DNA from: Alitta virens
Lineage: Eukaryota > Annelida > Polychaeta > Phyllodocida > Nereididae
Assembly: GCA_932294295.1 (NCBI GenBank)
Contig: OW028584.1
Coordinates: forward strand, 34,605,969 to 34,669,968
DNA: 64,000 bases
Direction: 5' to 3'
Shown: positions 1-10,950 of the stretch, in pieces
Position numbering within the stretch: the first letter of the stretch is position 1
Layout: the number at the start of each line of letters is the position of its first letter
Translations under genes and position numbers: made by a program
Notes under the pieces: generated by a model
Database searches by the model: none
The model's input: only the letters and a program-made list of their open reading frames with translations
Told to the model about the DNA's origin: nothing

Positions 1-86
1 ACCATGGGGGCATATGTGTTACATGGTGTGGACTCCAAGCCCATCCTCACATCATTATGTCCACATCAGCTGACTAAGCTGAACAA
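1..86 (+). repeat. SINE-2 tail fragment
   Basis: The window opens inside the tail of the tRNA-headed family called SINE-2 here. The string ACATGGTGTGGACTCCAAGC, followed by CATCATTATG and CAGCTGACTAAGCTGA, matches the tail of the fuller copies at 10,051 and 55,423. The head lies outside the window, so this copy is cut by the window edge. Confidence 0.7.
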
Positions 87-1129
87 TTTTTCTGATTGTA
101 CATGTCACCATTTAGTTACGATTTTTTGGTTGCCAGCAAGAGACCTTTCGAGCAAAAACAAAGCTAAAAAAAAATATACCAGAGAAAAAAAAACAGAGAG
201 TCTAGCCAGCAAGACTATCAGTGCACTCAAGCAATGTGAACTGTTCTCTTGATCAGACTGGCAAATTGATATGTAACGCGATCCTAGCCAGAATCAGGCT
301 CAGTCTTGTTTCTAGTGTTCGGAGACGTTGGATAGGATCAGGTCAAGCTTAAGGATGACGTCCATGCAGCCAAGGCTGACAATTCTGCAATCAGACTGCA
401 GGACACAAAGGATGGCACCACAAACAAATATAACAACTCATAGACAGGTATTGTGGCACAGGAGGAACAGAAGGAACAGGAGGAAACTGTTATATGGAAT
501 CATACATCGGTTACCAAAAGTTTTCGGGCGCTTTGAAATAATTTGATTTTGCTGTGAATTTTTGTTTTATTGGATTTGTTCTTGAATTCAATTCTATAGA
601 GACCCATATTTATTGTCCTATGAATACATTTGTGTAGTAGTTTTCTCCAAAGGTTTTCTCCTGAGGTATTCTCCTAAGGTATTCACTGTAGTTCTATGAG
701 CCTAGCATCAATAGATCTGACATTAACGGGTCCATAAATGTTACGGACAGACAGACAGTCTGATAAAGGACAAACATACAGAATCTGATGAGATGGCTAT
801 TGCAGTATCCTGCATGGCCATGCGTGATAAATGGATGGTACAATTTCAAAAATTAACATATATAGCAAGTGTCCAAAAACCGTTGGCCGCAGCTGTAAAC
901 TTGCTGTAAACTTGCCGTAAACCGGGTTATTGTGCTGCTGACCTTTAGAACTAGGAGTCTTGTAAGACTCCAATATACATGTACAGTACCCCAGGTCCAA
1001 GATTCAATAAAATGGCATGAAAATCACCTACATAGATTTGGTCTTTGAAATGGAACAATTAATATAAACAATAAGGAAAGAAAAAATAACTTGCTGGTAT
1101 TTTAATGTGCGGTCAAATAACTTACAGCA
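87..1129. other. left flank, no gene seen
   Basis: Unique-looking AT-rich DNA outside the large inverted duplication. It has a purine-rich GGAACAGAAGGAACAGGAGG stretch near 460-485 and a short repeated TTGCTGTAAACTTGCCGTAAAC motif near 900. The open frames are short, show no recognisable domain and have no partner beyond the right arm. I see no gene here. Confidence 0.5.
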
Positions 1130-2574
1130 GATATGGAATGTACCCAGATCTATATTCAATAAGATGCCATAAAATATACATGAATCTGGACTTTAATTCA
1201 CATTAATTTTAGCTATGCTGTGTAGTGTACAGGATATAGTCCATGCCAATACTTTGGTGATTTAATCTGGGGAGTGATAAACAAGCACAGCGGACATAAA
1301 GCATGATGTTGATCAATGCTAGGGATGGGTCTATCACATTTGCCAGTCTTTTACAACCAATCATACTGTATCCCATTCATTTTTATGGCATTAGACATTG
1401 CCATGGAGGCGATATTACAACATTCATGCCTCTGGAATTCTCATAAATTCCCTGAACAGGAAACATTGTCCTGGCCCCATTGACAAATATAAAGCTAAAG
1501 CCATGTGATCACAACATATTTTTTTCCATAAATATAATAGGTGTGAATATTACGGTACATTATCTCAAGGCTCCAGTATAGAAATGACCAATATTTGCAG
1601 CAGTAACATGCATCGGTGATAGTATATATGAAGCAATATCAGAGGACGTCATGACATGATATTGTTCACAAACCCAATGGGAGCCAATCAAACTGCTCGG
1701 TTTTTAGCCAGCATAAGTGTATTAGGTGTACTATTTGACTGCAGCAAAGTATCTTACATTCTTCCAATGTCTTAGGGAGAAAGATATCACTTAACTTATC
1801 TTAAAATGTGACAATTTTGATTAACATACTGATTTCACAAACAAAAAAGAAAAATAACAGGCTATGGATACTACTCTGTACTTACAATGTTCGAGCCATA
1901 ATCTATCTGCACTCCACAATGACACAGCCTTGTTGGCATCGGATGGTAATCTGCAGAACCATTTCGCGAACTCTCTTCCTGTGATAAAGAGGACTTAGTC
2001 AGTGCTAACCTTGTGAAAATGACATTGGAAAATGACCCCGTTATAGCAGTAGGGGCATTGGATAATGCTTGTCTGGAAAATCGATTGTGTTGTTTTTCTC
2101 CAGAAAATGTGATAAATTGCTGAAGTGGTGGATGTTGGTATCCAACAGTTTATGACTGACACATTTAGGCAAATGAATACTAGAAAAATGTCAGAAAGAT
2201 ATAGGGATCAACGGCTGTCACCAAGTGTCAAAGTCTGATGGTTTTCCATCCCATAATTGAAGGATGGCCATCTTGGGACGAGGTGTTGGTCCACCCATAA
2301 TATCTCGCCATTTGGTATTCAGTCTACCAGACTATTGCGTCAAACTTTGGGGCATAGAATTTAAGCCTGAATGAGTCATTTAATGAATTATCATAGAAAG
2401 GGGGAAAAATCTGATATCATTTCCAATCATTCTTGTCAAGTTGATAAAATTGTCATAGACTTTCTACGACACTGGAAATTATTTATTCCAGGTATATTAC
2501 TTACTTAAATACAGTAAAGTAGCAAGCCATTTTCGCAGCTCTCATAATCAGTGACGAGTTGTAATTTTCCTATA

Positions 2575-2622
2575 AGAACCCAGGACCTTCAGCAGAGCTG
2601 AGCATTTACCCTACCCAGATAT
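2575..2622 (-). repeat. SINE-2 head fragment
   Basis: The stretch AACCCAGGACCTTCAGCAGA is the reverse complement of the B-box side of SINE-2. The right arm near 50,935 runs straight from the TGATTATGAGAGC-like sequence to AATTGGTAATTGTGCATA without it. The piece is therefore an insertion in the left arm after the arms formed, or a loss from the right arm. Confidence 0.5.
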
Positions 2623-3464
2623 GCACAATTACCAATTATTTCAATATGTCATGTTCTAATTAAGAGATGGTACTAAACAGTAAAATGATTTAGTAGACTT
2701 TCAGATCAGCATTAATCTGCGCTTTATTTGTTGTAAAGCACCAGTACTGTGCAAAATGTCATCAATATTTTCTCTCAACACATTCATTACATATGGCCTC
2801 CTGTACGAGCTTTACTTCTTAACCAATCAATTCTGCTTTGGTTGTTTGTTGCTAAATCCCAAAAGACAAAAAAAGCTGGGGGGAATCAGGGCTAAATTAA
2901 TGTCTTTTCGAACAGCTTAGGAAAAATTTGTGTCTTTAGCACAGCGCTTGTCCCGTGAAAGTAAAACAAACCTCTTGAATTCCCCGCAGGCTGCCAGACC
3001 ATTAATTTAACTAAGAAATCATGAAATTAAGCCTCTCAACATATGTGTGTTCAGTGTAAAAGCACAAAACAATCATGCAATACTTCTCATTAGTATTAGT
3101 AGTTTCTGAAATAATGCACAATAATGAAACATTGTTATTTGAAACCTGGTAATACTAAAGTTAGTTAATAAAAAATAGTTGACTCTAGACGGATGTAACA
3201 AACTATAACTGACTGTGATGTAAATATTCTAAAGCCAGCTGCTTCTGTCCACTTATATAGCTAATAGTCGTCTTACATTCATCACCAGAAAAGTGTAAAC
3301 ATTGGCAAATATAAGATATTATTGTAATATATCATAGATATGTACTTTTAGATCCGATTTGAGTAGCCAGCAATGACAGCTTTGGCTAGGCTAAATTTGA
3401 CTGGCCGTACTAGCTGTAGGCATGGACATTGTCGAAAAAGGTAGTATCAGCTCTACAATGTTAT

Positions 3465-3541
3465 GCTAAGTTCTACTTTGTATAACATTGTATATGCTTT
3501 TGTCAATAAAGATATGTCCATCTACCTATCTCTATCTATGT
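3465..3541 (+). repeat. retroelement 3' end-like tail
   Basis: The string TGTCAATAAAGATATG followed by CTACCTATCTCTATCTATG resembles the 3' end of a non-LTR element: a polyadenylation-like AATAAA close to a short simple-repeat tail. The right arm lacks it at the matching point (50,050), where the homologous CAGATTTGAATATATG continues differently. No coding part is visible. Confidence 0.35.
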
Positions 3542-3590
3542 TCAAATCTGATGGTCGGCAACATGGAAAGCTCCCACACCATTAATCATA

Positions 3591-3740
3591 TACATCTCTA
3601 AAGACGACCTGGGATTAGCTAGTCCCTCAACAACCTCTCAAAGCTCCACTTGTATTCTTTATGATTCATTTCCTTCAAGAAATAAGTGTCCTCTTGTCAC
3701 TTCCTGTCCACAGGGTACCCATCATGCTTTGCAGCTTCCT
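3591..3740. other. strongly conserved arm block A, left copy
   Basis: About 150 bp that match 49,817-49,966 (reverse complement) with a single visible difference (C at 3,633 against T). The arms around it differ at many positions and by indels. The frame read on the minus strand is interrupted by a stop upstream in this copy, so plain coding constraint is not supported. It may be a conserved noncoding element, part of a transcript, or a gene-conversion tract. Confidence 0.6.
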
Positions 3741-5129
3741 TTAGTGTTATAGCACAGATGCCATTTTTATCATGGTCTCCAGGGTGGCAGCCTATAATGT
3801 ATTAGAATCTTGTTTTGTGATGGCTGAGATCCACCTGGCAATAATATGAATACGTAATAATACATAATAATACCAGCAGAAGGTTCAACAAGAAGCTGTG
3901 CTGCATATATGATAGAATAACCGGGATGTATATTTGCTTATTGCTACAAGATATATGTGGATAACCTATTAATAGCAGCATTAAATCCCAATTGCTTTAT
4001 CTCACTAAAAGAGACAGCCACCAGGTAAACGATCCAACAGATGCTTAATGATGTAATCACTGGGTGCACTTGATGACATCAAATTTAGATGATGAGATTA
4101 GACATGGGTTGGAGTATCTGTCTGGAAATTACAGGCTGACACTCTAGCTTTGGCTGAGTGATAATTGAGGCTGCAAATCAAGTGCTCCCTGAGGTATCTT
4201 TGTGCATACTTTCAAAGGGAAGTTATATGAATCAGTCTGTATGACTGAACTCCAAGGTAACTATTGATGAAATAGAACAGTGCTTCATTCAAATGAAGTT
4301 CATTGGGAACAGATCAAAGTTTGATGAGGTAAGCAATTTTGTTATGATCTGCTTCGATATAGTTGTTATTGCACTACCCATTGATACATATGAGTAAATT
4401 TACAGATGACCTGTATGTGTTGTGGAGTTGGGAGTTAGATATAACTTATTGGCTCTAATTTGCAGATTGGTGAAATGTAATAAGAAACAAATGTTACCAG
4501 CAAGATCTCTATTGTCAGTAGTTCCATAACATATTTCAAGGGAGTAATCATCTTTCAGTTTTTATGAATCGTCACTAAGATGGGATGCAGAAAATGCCCA
4601 GAAATTTCTGAACAAGTAACGTTGAATAAATTGACAGAAATCGAAGTAATGTGAAAGCCCACATATAGGCAACCCAGTGGTTTTATTTCACAAACAAAAC
4701 AAGAATTGTTGTAAAACGAGTACCTTTGCAGCAATTTAATTCTGAAGCCATTATCTGAACAATTCTTTGTCAGTCTGTTTCAAAGCTGAAACTTCGCTTG
4801 AGTTTCCAAGCCTTTGTCCTCAAATGGCATACTTTCACTTGCCATGACTGTGTGTTTGAACAAAAAACCTGTAAAGTACACAATTGTAAATGTTTGTGAT
4901 ATCTTTGAAAAGCATTGAGCTTTGTAAAAACTGCAGGAAAATGTCTGGTACTTCAAAAAGTTTTAGTCACTAGGAGATTAGTCACTGAAAACACTTAATT
5001 AAATAAATGTTTAACAATGATAACACAGTAATGGTCAAAACCCAAAATATGCTACAAAGTGTAGTAATGAACAGAAAAAATGTGGCTACACGTATAGGTG
5101 GATTAGTGAAATTATGGTATTGTCTTGCA

Positions 5130-5225
5130 TGCCTTTTCTTTTTCTCATTGCTGTGGTCCCTGCCTTTTCTAATTAGCCCATCGGGTGCAGAAATACAGGC
5201 CCTAATCTACCCACCCACCATCTTG
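5130..5225 (+). repeat. SINE-1 tail fragment
   Basis: Contains the SINE-1 tail string CTAATTAGCCCATCGGGTGC, then AGAAATACAGG and CTAATC, without the tRNA-like head. It is flanked by CTTGCATGCCTTTT at 5,124 and again at 5,222, which looks like a target-site duplication of about 14 bp and suggests a 5'-truncated insertion. Confidence 0.6.
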
Positions 5226-5305
5226 CATGCCTTTTAGTTGATTATTGCTAATATAATGGAATATGACAATAGAGCCTGTTAAACCTTCTTCACAGATATC
5301 AGTCG

Positions 5306-5500
5306 GGGCGGAGACCTAGCTCAGAGGTAGCGCTCTGGGCTTCCAAACGCTGGGTCCCGGGTTCGATTCCCGGTTGAGCCTAAGTTGGATGGTTGTTTCC
5401 TCATTCGTCTCATTCGTCTCATTGCCATGGTCTCTGCCTGTCCTAATTAGCCCAACTGGTGCAGAAATACAGGACGTAAAGCCCTAATAACACACACACT
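5306..5500 (+). repeat. SINE-1, full copy with target-site duplication
   Basis: The head is tRNA-Gly-like: GACCTAGCTCAGAGGTAGCG (A-box region), a CTTCCAA anticodon loop (anticodon TCC), then GGGTTCGATTCCCGG (B box). A tail of about 110 bp follows, containing CCTAATTAGCCCAACTGGTG and CAGGACGTAAAGCCC. The element sits between CACAGATATCAGTCG (5,291-5,305) and CACAGATGTCAGTCG (5,501-5,515), a 15-bp target duplication with one mismatch. The same insertion lies at the matching place in the right arm (46,683-46,868, minus strand) with the same target sequence, so it predates the inverted duplication. It is transcribed by RNA polymerase III if active; no protein is encoded. Confidence 0.9.
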
Positions 5501-6054
5501 CACAGATGTCAGTCGCACAGCCATGTCACTTGCCATGGATAGATAAAATCCTGATGAAGATCAATATGAGATATGTCAGATAAACATCACTTCATTACCC
5601 ATAAATGATTTATGGTGTCTGCAAGTAAACACAGATAATACCTTCTGCAGGGCACTGACATAACATTTAGATGCCTACTGCTTAGATAAAGATAAATGTG
5701 CTTATAAAGTGATTTTACCGTTAGAAGTAGATGTTAGGGATACAGAGTCTATTGGAAACGCATCCAGTTACTTCTCTCTTGTCATGAATGATTTATCTAT
5801 ATGACGTCAGGAAAATGATTCATCATTCTTCAAATCCAATAAATGTCAGTTCGTGAGCATGGTGATAGCATTTTCATGTCATAATGACTGTCGGGAATCT
5901 CATTGTGATATCTATTATATTATAGACCAGTAAAATACCATCATTGAGACAAAAATCTTACATTGTCACAGTTGGCCTTGTGCTTGTGTCTTGAATAAAG
6001 CTTATTTCATCTCCCTATTGTCACACAATTCATGGTACAAAGCATTCTGCAGGT

Positions 6055-6240
6055 GTGGCAGCCTATCTTAGTGGTATTGCGCTGGGCTTCCTTCCACTAG
6101 GTTTCGGGTTCAATTCCCACTCGAGCCTATGTTGGATGGGTGTTTCGTCCTTCATCTCTTTGCCATAGTCTCTGTCTGTCCTAATTAGCCCATCAGGTGC
6201 AAAAAAATAGGACGTACAGTCCTAATCCACCCACCATAAC
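6055..6240 (+). repeat. SINE-1 copy, diverged
   Basis: Diverged head (TCTTAGTGGTATTGCGCTGG, GGGTTCAATTCCCACTCGAG) with the typical SINE-1 tail (CCTAATTAGCCCATCAGGTG). Flanks GCATTCTGCAGGT (6,042-6,054) and ACATTCTACAGGT (6,241-6,253) look like an aged target duplication with two mismatches. I found no SINE-1 at the matching region of the right arm (about 45.9-46.1 kb). Confidence 0.8.
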
Positions 6241-8099
6241 ACATTCTACAGGTCCAAGTTGTGAACCTATCATCACACGTAAATGTTCTGGCATTTTTTA
6301 ATGCCACAAATAAACCTGTTCAATGAAGTCCCATCAACAAATGAAATCCCAGTGTTAAACTGGACTGAAGAAAATAGATCATTCCCTCATTGTCCCTTGT
6401 AGTTTTAGTTCATCGCTCATTTTATCTATTCCAGTCATTGTAAAAACTAAGCTATCCCAGCAGAGGGACAAGTGAATCGAAGCTACGTGTAGCATTAAAG
6501 TGTCTGGATGGCTCTCCGGAGAAATCACTGAATGCTTCAACCACAGATGCTCCTGTGATAAAATACCGATAAATAAGGGACAGTAAATGAACAAGTTTTT
6601 AGCTAAATGAACTGATACGTTTTTTTTTCTTTTGTGTTACTGTCCACGGGGATGTTGTCGAAATTCTAAGTGAATAATTGTAGCTCTTTTACAATTCAGA
6701 TTTTTTAAACATTTGAATATGCAGTACCTCCCAATGCTTGTTTCTTGGACATCACAAAATTCTGTTTTAAGAAAAAAGTTTCAAATGCAAATGTTGTCTA
6801 TGTATAAGAAAATAACTTTTATTGTAAGGTGAGAATCACTGTTACAGTAGAGCATTTGCCAATCTTATTGCATATTCCATCTAATCTATATGTATGAAAT
6901 TCAGTGGATACAATTTGTGCAGGGATTTCATATAATCCCCTGTTAAGAGGGATCAATGGAATGGTAACATCCAATGTAAAAATGTGAAGCCTCCCTATTT
7001 CACAGTTACACAAGTGATGTGCTCAGTATGTAGACGTTTATGGAAACTTCTGTTTGTGAGGCCATAATGACAGTTGAAGCACTTCAGCCATAATCCTCCA
7101 GTGATCTGTAAGTATGACTAAACTTGGCAAACGCAGATTTACCCATGCAGAAGACAGTGTTTTGACTTGCATTCGGATGAATCAGAGGAAAGCAGACAGC
7201 TGGTCCAAACCACAATCCGAAATAAGTCGCTTTTGTATTTGAACTTACAAAGATAGATATTTACTTTTTTTTGATGAAAATGGTAAAAAAATTATTTTAC
7301 AGTAAGACATTTACATGATGTTATCTATGAATTGTAATCTATTGTAAATATAAGTCCATCAGGAAACCTCCTGAGCATTAGCTGTAATGGTGGCACCTTA
7401 GTTCATGCATCTGCTTTTATCCGATAAGAATTTGGAAAATGTGCTAATATTTATAGTTTATATTAGCAATAATCAAACAGCATCGATTCCCTGACAAACC
7501 TCATTGTAAAGACTCAACCCTAGCAATATTCTCTTTAAAATGTTTGGCAAGTTTAACAGTGGGGCTTCTATTACTTGCCCAATGACACTATTAGTGTATT
7601 GGAAAATAACTTCTGAATGAGAAGAAATAACAATGTAATAACAACATCTATACAATTTAGTGTGTAAAGCTAACGAACAAATAATCTGGATAAGTGAGAT
7701 TTGAAAGGGTTCAAGGGATTACATGAGATTCAACAGGATTCCATGGTTTTGTACTCTGAAGCCATTATTGCAATTTTTGCAAACAATTTAGCCAAATGGG
7801 ATTTCCAATATGATCCTATGAATTTGATTTGGAAAGGTTTGAATTTTTCCACCGGTTTCTCACATTTTATTTTTTAACAAAATGAACATAAAACAACTTA
7901 TTAGTATATAGAATCTCATTGAGATAAATGTCCCCAACTAACAGCTGTCCCTATCAACCACAACACTGTGTAAATCACATTAAACAGTGTATTACTGGAA
8001 GTAATATGTATTATAATCATTCAACTAGTCTAAAGCTTGGTCAGCTTATATAAATGAGGTAAATATGTTGAGTTTATTATATTTTGAAGTCCAGACCAT

Positions 8100-8305
8100 G
8101 TTATGTATTTAACCCATGTCTGGGGTGTTTTACTTGCCTCAGCATAGGCACTGAGTACGAGGCAACACCAGTTTGACCTCATGTAAAAATTATGTCATCT
8201 GGCTAAGATGCAGCTCATTATAAGTCTAGCGCCCACGGCAGGAATCATACCCATGACCTTCTGCAGAGGTAATGCCTTAACCATTAGGCCACTCAGTTGC
8301 CTTTT
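8100..8305 (-). repeat. SINE-2-related element, minus strand
   Basis: Read on the minus strand it starts GCAACTGAGTGGCCTAATGG (tRNA-like A-box region), continues with GGTATGATTCCTGCC (B-box region) and ends with CTATGCTGAGGCAAGTAAAA, the body motif of SINE-2. The head differs from other SINE-2 copies, so it may be a subfamily. It ends about 215 bp before the start of the 9.4 kb tandem duplication. Confidence 0.65.
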
Positions 8306-8802
8306 GTCTTTACTCGAGTGACGCACAAAGCCTGATCTCAGCAAGGCCTTGCCTGAACCAGTGAGAGGTTGCAGTTTTAAGCATTAGCTTTCAACAGAGG
8401 AAAACTTCACTAGACCAGCACTTAAAGCAATAGGAATGGCACAGTGAATGAAATATGAAGATGCCATTTAGTCAATTGGCCCATTTGCTTATTCAGTTAT
8501 TGCTACATACAATATCTGGACATTTTTAGTATTTCTATGTGTTCCTCTACTTTGTTACGCTATTATTTCATGATATATTGAACTGCAATCTTTTTTTGAT
8601 CACTATTGAAATTTCTTTAATGCCATTATTATAGAGTGTTCTAGTGCTACTACAAAATTGGACATAATTATGAAATATGGCAAAGCATGAGCATGCAGCC
8701 TTGAAACATTAATGCTCAGAGGGTATTTCGTGTATTGCAATTAATGTCAATATTTACTGCATCCAGGTTGACGAATTGGTTTGACACTATCAGAAAGTAA
8801 TA

Positions 8803-8826
8803 GATAGATAGATAGATAGATAGATA
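8803..8826 (+). repeat. GATA microsatellite
   Basis: Six tandem GATA units followed by TATGGAAAGTGGAGCCCTCC. The partner in copy B (18,157-18,182) is interrupted (AAATAGATAGATAAATAAATA), so the tract has changed since the tandem duplication. The flank TATGGAAAGTGGAGCCCTCC also follows the GATA tract at 53,750, suggesting the tract and flank belong to one dispersed element. Confidence 0.8.
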
Positions 8827-9600
8827 TATGGAAAGTGGAGCCCTCCAAGGCAAGTTCTTGCCGCTATCAAGAGTTGAATTTATGTAAAAATAAAGGACAA
8901 CTTCACACTTTCTTTTCTATCTGCTTAGCAATATCTTAAATGTAGGACAGTTCACTGTTCGAATATCTCATTGAAACTGAATAGAGCTATTTCAAATCTT
9001 TTGAGGCCACTTCTTAGCTATCAGTGTAAATCACCCACTCAACGCATAACAAGCCTTCCTTGCAAATTATACAGGCAACAATCTGAAAGCAAAGTTATTT
9101 AAGATGATAAATCGTTCAAAGAGGCAAATTTAGGAAGTGCACAAGAGCAGAAACTGTACATGATGATTTCCATAGCTTCTTGTTTCTCTTTTATTGGGTT
9201 TATAAACCAAGGAGCAACTCCAGCATAAGCATTTCCATATAATATAAAATGATAAATGGCTGCAATCATGTATTACTAAGTCTAGTCAGGTACTACTTCA
9301 TAAGTTTTTTTATTTCACAAGGTGGAATAGATATACAAAATATCATTAGCAAACAATTAGCTAAGAGCTTATCGTATTCCCACAACGTAATAATCAAATG
9401 AAGTCTTATAAAGAGATTAATTCTTGGTCTTGGTACCCTGATATCACCACGATGCCTTGTGCTATAGTCCTGTTAAAGAATATAACATTGAACAAGAAGA
9501 AGCACAACATGGCTGACTTGTGTGTGATTTTTGCACTGTTGCGTCAAGTCACAAGAGACACTGTACACATGTCAGCTTTGGGGACCTACAGATTCAGTGC

Positions 9601-9791
9601 AGTAAATTGTTTACACAACTGTGGATCCCTCGGTAAATGCATTTGGATGGAATTTGTCCTCCGGCACCATGGTGCCAAAATAACACTGACACTAAGTAAA
9701 CATGTATTGCAGATGGCTCCTTTGACACATCTGAAACATTAATGCGCAATAACAGATGTGCACCTATGTTTATTTTAGGTGCATGTATCAC
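9601..9791. other. strongly conserved arm block B, copy A
   Basis: About 190 bp present in both tandem copies (again at about 18,960-19,151) and inverted at 42,264-42,454. Against the right arm I count seven differences, all in the distal half. The 107 bp at 9,601-9,707 are identical to 42,348-42,454. The block contains a perfect 14-bp palindrome, GGCACCATGGTGCC (9,663-9,676). A minus-strand frame is open through all copies, but most of the differences change amino acids, so protein constraint is not supported. A conserved noncoding element or a conversion tract fits better. Confidence 0.65.
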
Positions 9792-10050
9792 ACCTCTGGC
9801 CACGACAGATAAGCGTAGCATCTTTGAAATATCAAGGAACAATATCACGGGTTTCAGATAATACTGAAGAAATAAATCTGTGTTATGTCCCAAAACTATG
9901 GCAACATTGCTCTCTTTAAACCAAATAGCCTTTAAAGAAATGCTGAGCAAACTATGATCTACCAGAGCAAGAAGTGTCACTTTGAAACCACAGACATAGA
10001 GATTCAATCATAATATACAATACTGGCAGCTGGGTAAATCTCAATTGTAC

Positions 10051-10568
10051 GCAGCTGGGTGGCTTAGTGGTTAAGGCATCCACCAATTCCACATTGACCA
10101 GGTCTGCCGAAGGTCCCAGGACACAGGTTTGATCCCTGGCCCAAGCACTCTTCATGAGCAACATCCCAGCTGGATGTCGATCGCATGAGACGTTAAATTG
10201 GAGGTGCCTTGTCCTCGGTGTCTATGCTGAGGCAGGTAAAAGATCCCACTCATGGGGGTAAATTTGCAACATGGTGTGGACTCCAAGCAGGCTTACCATC
10301 TCATCATTACGTCTGCCTCTGGCAGCTGGTCATATAAGCTGACTAAACTTCAGACCCAGTAGCATGGAGGCAAACAGACAGACAAAGACGTTAAATTGGA
10401 GGTGCCTTATACTCGGTGTATATGCTGAGGCAAGTAAAAGCCCCTTCCATGGGGTAAATGTGTGACATGGTGTGGATTCCAACTCTTATCATCTCATCAT
10501 TACGCCTGCCTCTGGCAGCTGGTCATACAAGCTGACTAAACTTCAGACCCAGTAGCATTGAGCCATTA
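10051..10568 (+). repeat. SINE-2 plus a second partial tail
   Basis: The head GCAGCTGGGTGGCTTAGTGG and TTAAGGCATCC resembles a tRNA with a long variable arm; GGTTTGATCCCTGG is the B-box region. The body has CATCCCAGCTGGATGTCG and TCTATGCTGAGGCAGGTAAA, and the tail has CTGGTCATATAAGCTGAC. A second, headless unit starts at about 10,388 (ACGTTAAATTGGAGGTGCC) and repeats body and tail to about 10,568. The compound element is shared with copy B (from 19,409) but I do not see it in the right arm, placing its insertion between the two duplications. Confidence 0.85.
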
Positions 10569-10950
10569 GACATTGGCTCAAATAAAAGTTTCTATTGTGG
10601 CTAAGATTTTGCTGAAATGATCCATCGACTTGCTATGTCCAAACCACTGGCAGACAGTAAACAAACACTTATGTTCATATGTTAGGGAATCTTCAGGTGT
10701 CTCCGCCAGTTTGCCACTTAAGTATACCATGGAATGCTTATGACTCCACGGTATACCATAAAACTGTTTGCTTTACTAAACATTACTACTCAGACCACCC
10801 ATGGAACAAATATGTCACAGTCACCTGGCAGTGTGAAATATTAGTAACAAATGACAATTGGACAAATGTAGATAATAAAGAGAATATATTTATCACTCTG
10901 CATACCCCAAGCCTTTGTTAGAATGTGGCCAATAAACTTGAACTTGAACT
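10569..10950 (+). repeat. retroelement 3' end with TTGAAC tail
   Basis: The stretch ends GCCAATAAACTTGAACTTGA then ACTTTTTC, a typical non-LTR (CR1-like) terminus with AATAAA next to a short TTGAAC repeat. The open frame before it (10,679-10,921, plus strand) shows no recognisable domain; its repetition at 20,032 reflects only the tandem duplication. It may be a decayed LINE 3' end or the LINE-derived tail of the SINE-2 just upstream. Confidence 0.45.

Noticed and set aside
5306..5380. tRNA-Gly-like sequence as a functional tRNA gene
   Set aside because: It is the head of a SINE with a shared tail and target duplications, the stems are imperfect, and the same unit occurs about nine times.
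9594..10007. Minus-strand frame of 137 codons, partly open in all three copies of block B
   Set aside because: Its conservation follows from the recent tandem duplication and from a block conserved at the DNA level. Differences against the right arm mostly change amino acids, and no domain is recognisable.
10679..10921. 80-codon frame repeated at 20,032
   Set aside because: The repetition reflects only the tandem duplication. The frame lies next to a retroelement 3' end and has no known domain.
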